From: Ferrithrix thermotolerans DSM 19514
GTDB lineage: Bacteria > Actinomycetota > Acidimicrobiia > Acidimicrobiales > Ilumatobacteraceae
Direction: 5' to 3'
Assembly (NCBI GenBank): GCA_945861025.1
Contig: CAMASN010000019.1
Span: 1 to 51,838, forward strand
Length of the DNA stretch: 51,838 nucleotides
Below, one piece after another: positions 24,533-32,124 of this stretch; the stretch's first letter is position 1; each line of letters opens with the position of its first letter. The translations under genes and the position numbers were made by a program. The notes beneath the pieces were generated by a model. The model had not been told where the DNA came from, ran no database searches, and worked only from the letters and a program-made list of their open reading frames with translations.

Positions 24533-24768
24533 GCGAATCAGCGGTCGCCGTGCAATATCGGGTGGTCTTCGCGAAGAAGGACGAAGTGGCCGATGGCCCC
24601 GACGACGCTGCGTTGGTGGTGTCGGTGGGCGTGGCCGACGTGGGTCTCGACCCAACGGTGGGGTTCATGCAGGGCAAGCTCAAAGCGGCCGGACCAACCG
24701 GAGCGTTGTTCGATCTGCTCAAGTCAGGCGAGATGCCAGCAGTGTTGGCCAGACTTGGCGCTCGTTAG
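24529..24768 (+). CDS. SCP2-like sterol/lipid carrier mini-protein
   Basis: A 79-residue protein whose GTG start overlaps the mca stop (GTGA). The centre LDPTVGFMQGKLKAAGPTGALFDLL matches the hydrophobic-tunnel signature of SCP2 sterol-transfer domains (xxFMQGKLKxxGDxxxxxxL). It is shorter than a normal SCP2 domain (about 100 residues), lacking much of the first helix region. Such domains bind acyl chains, sterols or acyl-CoA. The tight coupling suggests co-production with Mca; whether it carries a lipophilic conjugate is speculation. It ends by overlapping the convergent ChbG gene by four bases. Confidence 0.7.
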   Translation: MSESAVAVQYRVVFAKKDEVADGPDDAALVVSVGVADVGLDPTVGFMQGKLKAAGPTGALFDLLKSGEMPAVLARLGAR

Positions 24769-25601
24769 CTAGCGCGCATTGCACCACGGAGTTGGCGGTA
24801 GCCAATCACCGTTGCGCCGGTGGCGCTGAGCAGTTCGCGAATGCTCTGATCGGTGGTAACCAGCGCAAGGTCGTCGATCCAGCCTTGAGCAGTATCGGAG
24901 ATGGCTCGAACCTCGGGTGTGTCGACCACCGGCTGCACGTGAATCTCGGTGACGCCGGGTTGCAGATTGCTGAGTGCCTCGATGAAACGCTCGCGACTTC
25001 CGGAGCGCCAATAGTGGTTGAAGTGATCGGGGAACACCACGCCCTCTTCGGCGGCGAGATCGCGGAAGGGGAAACCGGCCTGATCTTTGGTGATGGTCGA
25101 TGGCAGGCGAATGGGCAGCCGGAACTCGACGGCGAGTTCGAGGTAGACATCGAAGAACTCGGGGCGCAGCGTGATGGCCGTGAGGTGCGGGGCCAAGTGA
25201 GTGACATCGATTCCCCACGCAAGGGCGCGCTCGATTTGTGCACGGCATTCGCGAAGCACTTCGGCAGGGTCGGCGTGTTCCCACAGATCGTCGACGGTTC
25301 GAGGAAAGCCGGCCTCGCCGCTGAGCAACGATGGCGCGTGCGTGATGGGACCCCAGCGGTAGGTGGGGTGCTCGCAGTTGAGCGTGAGGTGCACACCGAT
25401 GTCGTCGGTTGGCAGGTAACGCAACGCGGCGTCACGCGCCCATGGCGCTGGCACCATCAGCGAAGCGCACGAAGCAATACCGGTGCGCAGCGCAAGGTAC
25501 ACGCCGTCATTCGCGGCATGGCAAGAACCGAGGTCGTCACACGAAATGATGACGAGACGATCGGTGCTGCTGTGCCCAAGTCGTTCGGCGAGAATGCTCA
25601 T
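24765..25601 (-). CDS. ChbG/HpnK family polysaccharide deacetylase (YdjC-like)
   Basis: A 278-residue carbohydrate deacetylase of the YdjC family. Metal-binding residues are visible in VIISCDDLGSCHAANDG (D22/D23), DIGVHLTLNCEH and the VTHLAPHLTAI block near residue 147. ChbG removes the acetyl group of chitobiose; HpnK acts in hopanoid modification; many others are unassigned. The ATG at 25601 is preferred because TAGCGT lies 8 nt before it. This promoter sits inside the last codons of the nuclease gene upstream. Confidence 0.87.
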   Translation of the reverse strand: MSILAERLGHSSTDRLVIISCDDLGSCHAANDGVYLALRTGIASCASLMVPAPWARDAALRYLPTDDIGVHLTLNCEHPTYRWGPITHAPSLLSGEAGFPRTVDDLWEHADPAEVLRECRAQIERALAWGIDVTHLAPHLTAITLRPEFFDVYLELAVEFRLPIRLPSTITKDQAGFPFRDLAAEEGVVFPDHFNHYWRSGSRERFIEALSNLQPGVTEIHVQPVVDTPEVRAISDTAQGWIDDLALVTTDQSIRELLSATGATVIGYRQLRGAMRAS

Positions 25602-25609
25602 TGCCTTCG

Positions 25610-25615
25610 ACGCTA
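25610..25615 (-). promoter_or_regulatory. -10 hexamer TAGCGT of the ChbG-like gene
   Basis: TAGCGT with an 8-nt spacer to the ATG at 25601; it overlaps the stop codon region of the upstream nuclease gene. Confidence 0.55.
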
Positions 25616-26119
25616 CCCGCTGCAAGCGGCCCACAGGCCCAGATTCGTCGCCTCGGCTGTACGGGCGGCTTGAACGAAATCGGAGGCAAAGGCGTTGTTT
25701 GGCGCGATGGTGAGCGGCCGGGCGTATCCCAACCGGACGAGTTCGAGGTTGACGAACAAGCCATCGCTGGACCGATAGATATAGCCAAGCAGTCGCCCGT
25801 AGTCGTCTCGGGCTTCGACATCGCGGCTCACTAGTACCGACGTTCCAGCAGCCAAAAGCTGCTGAGTGAAGTCGCTGGCTTCTGGTCCGAAGCACTGAAT
25901 TGGCGTATTCGGCTTCTTGGTCTCGGGGGTATCGATACCGATGAGGCGAACGCGTTCGCGCCGATTGCCGAAGCGCAGATCGACGGTGTCTCCATCGACG
26001 ACGCGCACCACTACGGCGTTGGTGTCAGAGGGTTTGACGGTGGTAGTGAGCGCCGCCGGGTCAGACCCCTGGGCGCATGCGGCGGTCAATACCACGAGAC
26101 AGCCAAGCCACACTTTCAT
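25613..26119 (-). CDS. thermonuclease (SNase) family lipoprotein
   Basis: A 168-residue exported nuclease. The signal sequence ends at lipobox LTAAC (C15), so the protein is probably anchored outside the membrane. The staphylococcal-nuclease core has VVDGDTVDLRF, RVRLIGIDTPE (R58 and E66, equivalents of the catalytic Arg35/Glu43) and DDYGRLLGYI (third catalytic Arg), then LELVRLGYAR. It would cut extracellular DNA or RNA in a calcium-dependent way. The ATG at 26119 begins at the signal peptide; a start ten codons earlier would spoil it. Confidence 0.9.
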   Translation of the reverse strand: MKVWLGCLVVLTAACAQGSDPAALTTTVKPSDTNAVVVRVVDGDTVDLRFGNRRERVRLIGIDTPETKKPNTPIQCFGPEASDFTQQLLAAGTSVLVSRDVEARDDYGRLLGYIYRSSDGLFVNLELVRLGYARPLTIAPNNAFASDFVQAARTAEATNLGLWAACSG

Positions 26120-26179
26120 AGAGCCATGTCTACCGGATGGGTGCGACAAAGGCTCGTGGCTCCCGCGGCGCCGTTGAAT

Positions 26180-27358
26180 CTAGAGGCGCTCGATAAGCGT
26201 GCCGGTACCGATGCCGCCGCCACAGCACATGCTGATGATGCCGTAACGGCCGCCGGTGCGCTCGAGCTCGTAGAGCGCCTTGGTGATGAGGAACGCACCA
26301 GTTGCGCCAAGCGGGTGACCCAACGCGATGGCGCCGCCATTTGGGTTGGTCTTTGCGATATCGGCGCCGAGCTCTTTCGCCCAGGCAAGCACCACAGAGG
26401 CGAATGCTTCGTTGATCTCGAAGGTGTCGATGTCGTCGATCGAGAGATTGTTGCGCTGCAACAAACGCTGCGTGGCATCGATTGGGCCGGTGAGCATGAG
26501 CACTGGATCGACACCGACTAAGCAGCTGTCGATGATGCGGGCACGAGGCTTGAGGCCAAGAGCGGAGGCCTTGTCTTCGGTCATCATCAGCACTGCGGCG
26601 GCGCCGTCGCTAATCTGCGACGAGTTGCCTGCGGTGTGCACGCCGTTTTCGCGGGCCACTGGCTTGAGTGACTGCAGCTTCTCAAGGCTTGTCTCGCGTA
26701 AGCCTTCGTCGCGGCTGACGCGGTGGGTGGTTCCGGTTGGCTTGCCCTCTTCGTCGAGGTCTGGGGCATCGATGGCGATGTATTGGCCAGCGAAGCGATC
26801 TTCGGCCCATGCCTGAGCGGCACGCTGCTGGCTCAGCAGACCGAACGCATCGGTGTCTTCGCGGCTGATGCCCCACTTGTCGGCGATGCGCTCGGCGCCC
26901 TCGAACTGTGAGGTCATTTCGTACTGGCCAAAGTAGGTGCGTGGAATTGGAACGCCGAGGCCGAGCTTCTTGCCTGAGTTGGATCCGATGGGCACACGGC
27001 TCATGACTTCGACACCACAACCGATGGCGACGTCGACCATACCCGAACCCACCAGAGCGCTGGCGAGGCTGGTTGCCTGCTGGCTCGAGCCACACTGCGT
27101 GTCGACGGTGGTGGCGGCTACGCCCAATGGCAAGCCGGCCGACAGCCAGGCGGTGCGACCGATGTTGAAGCTCTGCTCGCCGACCTGGCTGACACAGCCA
27201 GACACGACTTGGCCAACGAGGGCGGGATCGATGCCTGTGCGATCGATGAGGCCCTTTTGCACGATGGACAGCAACTCGGCTGGGTGCACAGAGGCCAACC
27301 CGCCACCGCGGCGGCCGATAGGGGTACGGACAGCATCAACAATCACTACGTTCGTCAT
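26180..27358 (-). CDS. acetyl-CoA C-acyltransferase (thiolase)
   Basis: A 392-residue degradative thiolase that cleaves 3-ketoacyl-CoA in the last beta-oxidation step. The nucleophilic cysteine is in VDTQCGSSQQA, the catalytic histidine in IALGHPLGATGA and the second cysteine in MCCGGGIGTGTL. The N-terminal VVIVDAVRTPIGRRGG block is standard. Sequence features cannot separate FadA-like from steroid-specific FadA5-like members. TAGCGT 6 nt before the ATG gives a leaderless start; nudC starts only 35 bp away in the other direction. Confidence 0.94.
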   Translation of the reverse strand: MTNVVIVDAVRTPIGRRGGGLASVHPAELLSIVQKGLIDRTGIDPALVGQVVSGCVSQVGEQSFNIGRTAWLSAGLPLGVAATTVDTQCGSSQQATSLASALVGSGMVDVAIGCGVEVMSRVPIGSNSGKKLGLGVPIPRTYFGQYEMTSQFEGAERIADKWGISREDTDAFGLLSQQRAAQAWAEDRFAGQYIAIDAPDLDEEGKPTGTTHRVSRDEGLRETSLEKLQSLKPVARENGVHTAGNSSQISDGAAAVLMMTEDKASALGLKPRARIIDSCLVGVDPVLMLTGPIDATQRLLQRNNLSIDDIDTFEINEAFASVVLAWAKELGADIAKTNPNGGAIALGHPLGATGAFLITKALYELERTGGRYGIISMCCGGGIGTGTLIERL

Positions 27359-27364
27359 GCGCTC

Positions 27365-27370
27365 ACGCTA
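27365..27370 (-). promoter_or_regulatory. -10 hexamer TAGCGT of the thiolase gene
   Basis: TAGCGT with a 6-nt spacer to the ATG at 27358. On the opposite strand CATGCT at 27382-27387 may play the same part for nudC, so both promoters fit in 35 bp. Confidence 0.6.
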
Positions 27371-27393
27371 TCTCGCCGTGCCATGCTGAGCAG

Positions 27394-28200
27394 GTGCCAG
27401 AGAACCAACCAACGAATCAGTCCGAGTTTGTCCCCTTGGTGAACCCGCCAACCCACGAGATCGAGTCGCATCGATACGTGCATGTGGTTGGCTCGAATGT
27501 GTGGGTTCACGACGAACCTGTCGACTCTGAATGGGACCTTCATTTCTTGGGTATGCGTGGCGGCCATGCGATGTGGGGCGTCGATGTGCCTCGGGGACTC
27601 GACCCCGCCGATGGCGCCGCCTCAGATTTGTTCAGCTACTTCGGTAGGGCCAGCGAAACCGATTGGCTCATCGCTGGGCGAGCGGTACAGATCGTCGAGT
27701 GGGCGCGAACGCATCGCTTTTGCGGCCGGTGCGGCACGCCAACGGTGCAGGCTCCTGGCGAGCGCGCGATGAAATGTCCGGCATGCGCAATGTTGGCGTT
27801 CCCGCGTTTGGCGCCGGCGATGATCACGTTGGTCACCCGCGGCGAAGGCGCCGACCAGGAAGCACTGCTTGCTCGCGGCGTGCAGTTTCGAGCACCGATG
27901 TATAGCTGCCTCGCTGGCTTCGTAGAGCCCGGCGAAACGCTTGAAGGCGCGGTCATCCGCGAGGTGCGCGAAGAGGTTGGCCTTGAGGTCGCCAACGTTC
28001 GTTATTGGGGCAGCCAGCCATGGCCGTTTCCGCACAGCTTGATGCTTGGTTTCCAAGCCGAGTACCTCAGCGGTGACATCGTGTGTGACCCCAGCGAGAT
28101 CGTCGATGCTCAGTGGTATCGCCGCGATGCGTTGCCTTCGATTCCGCCGGGCATCAGCATCGCCCGCAAACTCATCGATGCTTGGCTGATCGACGGTTGA
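27394..28200 (+). CDS. nudC: NAD(+)/NADH pyrophosphatase NudC
   Basis: A 268-residue Nudix hydrolase that cuts NADH and removes NAD caps from RNA. It has an N-terminal domain, a zinc ribbon (FCGRCG and KCPACAM), the Nudix box in GFVEPGETLEGAVIREVREE and the NudC-specific SQPWPFPHSLM. The GTG at 27394 is used; the sequence upstream shows only an imperfect -10 (CATGCT, 6-nt spacer), and no ribosome-binding site. Confidence 0.94.
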   Translation: MPENQPTNQSEFVPLVNPPTHEIESHRYVHVVGSNVWVHDEPVDSEWDLHFLGMRGGHAMWGVDVPRGLDPADGAASDLFSYFGRASETDWLIAGRAVQIVEWARTHRFCGRCGTPTVQAPGERAMKCPACAMLAFPRLAPAMITLVTRGEGADQEALLARGVQFRAPMYSCLAGFVEPGETLEGAVIREVREEVGLEVANVRYWGSQPWPFPHSLMLGFQAEYLSGDIVCDPSEIVDAQWYRRDALPSIPPGISIARKLIDAWLIDG

Positions 28201-28247
28201 TCGAGGGCTGAGGCTGCCACGGCTGAGGTATCAAACCGTTGCTCATC

Positions 28248-28253
28248 TATCCT
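28248..28253 (+). promoter_or_regulatory. -10 hexamer TATCCT of the LLM oxidoreductase gene
   Basis: TATCCT ends 7 nt before the ATG at 28261. Confidence 0.55.
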
Positions 28254-28260
28254 CCAGTCC

Positions 28261-29145
28261 ATGAATCTTGGACGTATGGGCTTATGGACTTTTCAACTCG
28301 ACATGCAGCCGATGTCGCGTGCGCGCGAGGCAGTCGCAGAAATCGAATCGCTTGGCTACAAGACGGTGTGGCTGCCCGAAGCGGTCGGTCGCGAGCCATT
28401 TGCGAATTCGGCGTTGCTGCTTTCGGCAACCGAGTCGCTCGTCATTGGCACGGGCATCGCAAGCATGCATGCCCGCACCGCCATGACCATGCAGGCCGGA
28501 TGGAAGACACTCACTGAGGCCTTCCCCGATCGGTTCCTGCTCGGCATTGGCACCAGCCATCAGCCGATGGTCGAAGGCATTCACGGCCACTCGTATGACA
28601 AGCCGTACAGCACGATGGTCGCCTATCTCGATGCGATGGATCGCGGCATGTACTTCGCTTCGCCGCCCGTGGCTCAGCCCACGCGCGTGCTTGCCGCGCT
28701 TGGACCGAAGATGTTGAAGTTGGCCGCCGAGCGCGGACTTGGCGCTCACCCATATTTCGTGCCGGTCGAGCACACCGCTCTCGCTCGCGAAACAATGGGC
28801 GCCGGTGCGCTGTTGGCACCAGAGCAGATGGCCGTCTTCGAGACCGACCCTGACAAGGCCCGGGCAATTGCGCGCGGTGCGATGAGTACCTACCTCGGCT
28901 TACCGAACTACACCAACAACCTTCGCCGTCTCGGCTGGGTCGACGACGATCTGCTCAACGGTGGCAGCGACAAACTGGTCGACGCAATCGTCGTGTGGGG
29001 CTCGCTTGAGACCATCGTCGCTCGCGTGCAGGCGCATCTCGATGCCGGCGCCGACCACGTGTGCGTGCAGGTGCTGCCATCCGATGGAGTTGGGTTGCCA
29101 ATGGCCGAGTGGCGCGAGTTGGCCTCGGCGCTGCCGTCGCTGTGA
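28261..29145 (+). CDS. LLM class F420-dependent oxidoreductase
   Basis: A 294-residue luciferase-like monooxygenase family protein of the kind that uses coenzyme F420 in actinobacteria. It shows GYKTVWLPEAVGREPF, IGTGIASMHARTAMTMQAGW, FLLGIGTSHQPMVE and a terminal VCVQVLP strand, all parts of the TIM barrel. Substrate unknown. Cofactor choice is inferred from the subfamily and from cofC in the window; FMN use cannot be excluded. The next gene starts 13 bp downstream, so they probably form an operon. Confidence 0.88.
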   Translation: MNLGRMGLWTFQLDMQPMSRAREAVAEIESLGYKTVWLPEAVGREPFANSALLLSATESLVIGTGIASMHARTAMTMQAGWKTLTEAFPDRFLLGIGTSHQPMVEGIHGHSYDKPYSTMVAYLDAMDRGMYFASPPVAQPTRVLAALGPKMLKLAAERGLGAHPYFVPVEHTALARETMGAGALLAPEQMAVFETDPDKARAIARGAMSTYLGLPNYTNNLRRLGWVDDDLLNGGSDKLVDAIVVWGSLETIVARVQAHLDAGADHVCVQVLPSDGVGLPMAEWRELASALPSL

Positions 29146-29158
29146 CGAAGTTGGCGTC

Positions 29159-29896
29159 GTGAACACGGCCGATTACCTCGCTGCATTACGTCGCGATGGT
29201 GCTGCATTTGCGGCAGCGGCGCGCGCAGCCGGTCTCGACGCACCCGTTGCTTCGTGTCCAGGTTGGCTCATGGCAGAACTGGTGTGGCATCACGCCGAGG
29301 TGCATTACTTCTGGGCATCGATTGTTGACCTTCGTGCTGTCGAGTGGAACGAGGTCACGCTCATCACTCGCGTGAGCAACGACGAACTGTTCGATGCATA
29401 CGACAAGTATCTGGCCAGGGTTCTTGATGTGTTGTCGGCCGCCGACCCAGCCACGAAGGTGTGGTCATGGTCGGACCAACACGATGTGAGCTTCGTGATC
29501 CGTCGCATGGCTCACGAGACCGCCGTGCATCGTTGGGACGCCGAGCAGGCCTCCGGGGTGTCAGCCCCGATCGAGCCAACGCTTGCCAGCGACGGCATCG
29601 ACGAGTTCTTAGAACACTTCGTCAACGACATCGCCGATGACGCTGAGCCAGTTGCTGGTTCGGTGCATATTCACTGCACCGACGTGCCCGGCGAGTGGAC
29701 CATTCGTCCGATCACGACATCGAGCGGCGATACGTTCGACGTTGCCCGCGAACATGCCAAGGGCGATTGCGCGCTGCGCGGATCCGCCAGTGATTTGTTG
29801 CTCGCACTGTGGCGGCGCATTCCGGTTGAGGCCATTGATGTCATCGGCGATGCGGCGGTCGGCGCTCGGTTTGTGGCCTCGGCCAACCTCACCTAG
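29159..29896 (+). CDS. maleylpyruvate isomerase/mycothiol-dependent enzyme family protein
   Basis: A 245-residue DinB/MDMPI-fold protein. The N-terminal helix bundle carries likely metal ligands in ELVWHHAEVHYFW and MAHETAVHRWDAE (His, His, Asp/Glu), the arrangement of mycothiol-dependent maleylpyruvate isomerase; a C-terminal MDMPI-C domain follows from about residue 150. It may use mycothiol as cosubstrate, consistent with Mca nearby. GTG 29159 is the best start: it opens 13 bp after the LLM gene and matches the usual N-terminus NTADYLAALRRDG. No strong ribosome-binding site is seen. Confidence 0.82.
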   Translation: MNTADYLAALRRDGAAFAAAARAAGLDAPVASCPGWLMAELVWHHAEVHYFWASIVDLRAVEWNEVTLITRVSNDELFDAYDKYLARVLDVLSAADPATKVWSWSDQHDVSFVIRRMAHETAVHRWDAEQASGVSAPIEPTLASDGIDEFLEHFVNDIADDAEPVAGSVHIHCTDVPGEWTIRPITTSSGDTFDVAREHAKGDCALRGSASDLLLALWRRIPVEAIDVIGDAAVGARFVASANLT

Positions 29897-29912
29897 CACG
29901 CCCCACGGCGAG

Positions 29913-29918
29913 TACGGT
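29913..29918 (+). promoter_or_regulatory. -10 hexamer TACGGT of the alpha/beta hydrolase gene
   Basis: TACGGT ends 8 nt before the ATG at 29927, which argues against the GTG at 29921 as start. Confidence 0.55.
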
Positions 29919-29926
29919 TCGTGGTC

Positions 29927-30733
29927 ATGCCCACGGCTCATCTCAACGACATCGACATCTATTACGAGCGCTACGGCGATCATCAGGGCACTGCGCCAAA
30001 GTTGTTGTTCGTCAACGGTTCGGGTGCCACCTTGGCGGCTAGCCAACCGATGCTCAGCCTGTTTGCCAAACACTTCGATCTCGTGGCACACGACCAGCGC
30101 GGGCTCGGACTCACCAGCATTCCCGATGGGCCATACACGATGGCTCAATACGCCGCCGATGCAGCAGCGCTTGTCGAGCATCTCGGCTGGCACACCTATT
30201 CGCTAGCGGGTGTGAGCTTTGGTGGCATGGTGGCGCAAGAACTGGCGGTCACGTTTCCTCAGCGTCTCGAGTGTCTTGCGCTGATCTGCACATCGCCGGG
30301 CGGCGCCGGCGGATCGTCGTATCCGCTACACACGTTGGCGAGCCTCGATCCGGTCGAGCGCGCCGACATCGGTTTGCGCATCCTCGATCAGCGCTTCACG
30401 CCCGAGTGGTTCGACACCCATCCTGGTGACCGAATGCTCAGCGACGCGATGGCTCAGCGCAGCGGCGAGAAGCCAGCCGAAGTGCTGCGTGGCGAAACGC
30501 TGCAGCTACAGGCTCGCAGCATCCACGACGTGTACCACCGGTTGCCGGTAATCACGTGCCCAACGTTGGTGGCCTCGGGCCTGTACGACGGCATCGCCCC
30601 GGCCTCAAACGGCGAGGCGATTGCGGCGCAGATTTCAGGCGCGCAGTTTCGTGCATACGAAGGCGGGCACGCGTTCTTTTACCAGGACCGCACGGCGTTC
30701 CCCGATGTGATCGAGTTCTTGCTCGCCCACTGA
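29927..30733 (+). CDS. alpha/beta hydrolase
   Basis: A 268-residue single-domain alpha/beta hydrolase. The oxyanion region is LLFVNGSGATLA, the nucleophile elbow GVSFGGM holds the catalytic serine, the acid is probably in GLYDGIAP and the histidine in EGGHAFFYQ. The type resembles enol-lactone hydrolases or peroxidase-like esterases (VAHDQRGLGLTSIPDGPYTM). Substrate unknown. It ends 17 bp from the convergent CrtC/AttH-like gene. Confidence 0.87.
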   Translation: MPTAHLNDIDIYYERYGDHQGTAPKLLFVNGSGATLAASQPMLSLFAKHFDLVAHDQRGLGLTSIPDGPYTMAQYAADAAALVEHLGWHTYSLAGVSFGGMVAQELAVTFPQRLECLALICTSPGGAGGSSYPLHTLASLDPVERADIGLRILDQRFTPEWFDTHPGDRMLSDAMAQRSGEKPAEVLRGETLQLQARSIHDVYHRLPVITCPTLVASGLYDGIAPASNGEAIAAQISGAQFRAYEGGHAFFYQDRTAFPDVIEFLLAH

Positions 30734-30750
30734 ACAGCGGGCTCGCAGAT

Positions 30751-31776
30751 CTATTCGTTGAAGCCCACGGGCTTGTTGTCGATGATCTGATCGAGGTACT
30801 CGGATAAGCCGTAGCCCACCGCGCCATCGTGCTCGCCTGAAGCCATGGTCCAGCGGGTCATGCCCTCGCTGATGCGAGTGACCAACCAGTTGCCTTCTGG
30901 GTCTTGGCGACGGTTACGCAACGGGATGAGGTCCATGACCTCGCCGGTGAATTTCCATTCGCGCTCGCTACGTGACGACTTGAGCAGACCCGAGATGCGT
31001 TGGTGGTACGTATCGTCGCCTTCGAACTCGGTGGTGAGCTCGAAATGATCGCAGTAGTGCATCTGGCCGTTGTCCCACACGAAACCACCGCGCGTGCCAG
31101 GGCCGTCTTTTTTGGCGACGCGACTGGCCATGAAACCAAGGTCGGGTCCGAAGTTGGCAGTGAGCCAGCGGTAATACCACGGCGCCTGCCAGTAGCGCGG
31201 GCCCCATGAGTGGTCGCGCAGACCGCAGCCGGCAATGTCGAATTCTTGATCGCCCACGCGGATGGTGCCATGCGCTTCGACGAGTTGCTCGTAGTGACCC
31301 TTTGCGAATTCTTCGCCGGGTGTCTCGTGTGGCTGATCGGGCTCGCCACCAAACATCGAGGGCTTGCCCTTGCCGGTGAAGGTGATGTGCACTTCGCACT
31401 CGGCGTATGGGTTGTTGGTGAAGGCCTCTTTGGGGTTGGCCATCTGCAGCGGGTCGTCGAGCACGACAACCTTGCCGCTGTAATCGATGCGCAGTTCTTC
31501 GAACGGCTTCACCATGGTCCAGGTGAGGCCACCAGCGTTGAACGCATCGTTGTTCGTGATGGTGGGGCGCTTGAACATGAAACCCACCTTGCCGTCGGGC
31601 AAGTAAATGCAAACGGTCATCTCGGCGTAACCCTCGTTGGCGCGGTTACCGATGCGGAACCACCCGCCCACCTGATGGGTTGGGTCGAAACAGTTGATGT
31701 ACATGCTTTCGTTGAAGTTCGACTCTGGGCCGAGTTCGTGCATGTATTCGTCGGAAGGATCAAGACGGATTGCCAT
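30751..31776 (-). CDS. CrtC/AttH-like lipocalin-fold protein (hydroxyneurosporene synthase-like)
   Basis: A 341-residue protein with no signal peptide. The segment GLRDHSWGPRYWQAPWYYRW carries the DHSWG motif found in CrtC/AttH and tocopherol-cyclase-like double lipocalin proteins, several of which act on isoprenoid or steroid-like substrates. The rest is unusual in its many Trp, Tyr and Phe residues, which suits a hydrophobic pocket. No carotenoid genes are near, so a lipid or terpenoid substrate is only inferred. The ATG at 31776 has TAGGGT 7 nt upstream; an earlier ATG at 31785 would lie within that hexamer. Confidence 0.6.
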   Translation of the reverse strand: MAIRLDPSDEYMHELGPESNFNESMYINCFDPTHQVGGWFRIGNRANEGYAEMTVCIYLPDGKVGFMFKRPTITNNDAFNAGGLTWTMVKPFEELRIDYSGKVVVLDDPLQMANPKEAFTNNPYAECEVHITFTGKGKPSMFGGEPDQPHETPGEEFAKGHYEQLVEAHGTIRVGDQEFDIAGCGLRDHSWGPRYWQAPWYYRWLTANFGPDLGFMASRVAKKDGPGTRGGFVWDNGQMHYCDHFELTTEFEGDDTYHQRISGLLKSSRSEREWKFTGEVMDLIPLRNRRQDPEGNWLVTRISEGMTRWTMASGEHDGAVGYGLSEYLDQIIDNKPVGFNE

Positions 31777-31783
31777 GCACTTC

Positions 31784-31789
31784 ACCCTA
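31784..31789 (-). promoter_or_regulatory. -10 hexamer TAGGGT of the CrtC/AttH-like gene
   Basis: TAGGGT with a 7-nt spacer to the ATG at 31776. Confidence 0.55.
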
Positions 31790-31836
31790 AACGTAAAGCG
31801 ATCAGCGATCCGCAGCGGCCGTTGACCGCAACGAAA

Positions 31837-32121
31837 CTACAAGCCGCTTTCGATGGGCCACAGGCTGAGCTGTTCCCACGTGATCGCGACATTCTCGATG
31901 TTCTGCCACGACAGCCGCCCGCGTGATCCGGGGCGGCGCACCTCGAGCCGATCAGGACGCAGCGAACGCGCTGCGCCATCGATGTCGTGCAACGTGATGC
32001 TGCCGTCGGCGTTGACACGCGCCACGCGGCCTTGCACCCATCGTCCGGTTTCGCCGCGACGGAACCTCACGGCTTCGCCAGCTTTCAGGCCAATCTTTTC
32101 GAGCACGACTGCTTCGACCAA
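31837..32121 (-). CDS. small KOW/SH3-like beta-barrel protein of unknown function
   Basis: A 94-residue cytoplasmic protein starting with TTG 4 nt after the SDR stop, so translation is probably coupled. Residues 15-60 (GEAVRFRRGETGRWVQGRV, then GSITLHDIDGAARSL) look like a small beta-barrel that reads as a KOW or SH3-type nucleic-acid or protein-binding fold. The C-terminus has a Trp-rich LSWQNIENVAITWEQLSLW segment. I do not recognise the family. A GTG at 32106 is an alternative start. The reading frame is supported by good codon use and position within the operon. Confidence 0.65.
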   Translation of the reverse strand: MVEAVVLEKIGLKAGEAVRFRRGETGRWVQGRVARVNADGSITLHDIDGAARSLRPDRLEVRRPGSRGRLSWQNIENVAITWEQLSLWPIESGL

Positions 32122-32124
32122 CGA

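Noticed and set aside
24453-25673. 406-aa plus-strand frame across the ChbG-like gene
   Set aside because: It is antisense to ChbG, which has clear metal-binding motifs. The only plus-strand gene here is the short SCP2-like one in another frame.
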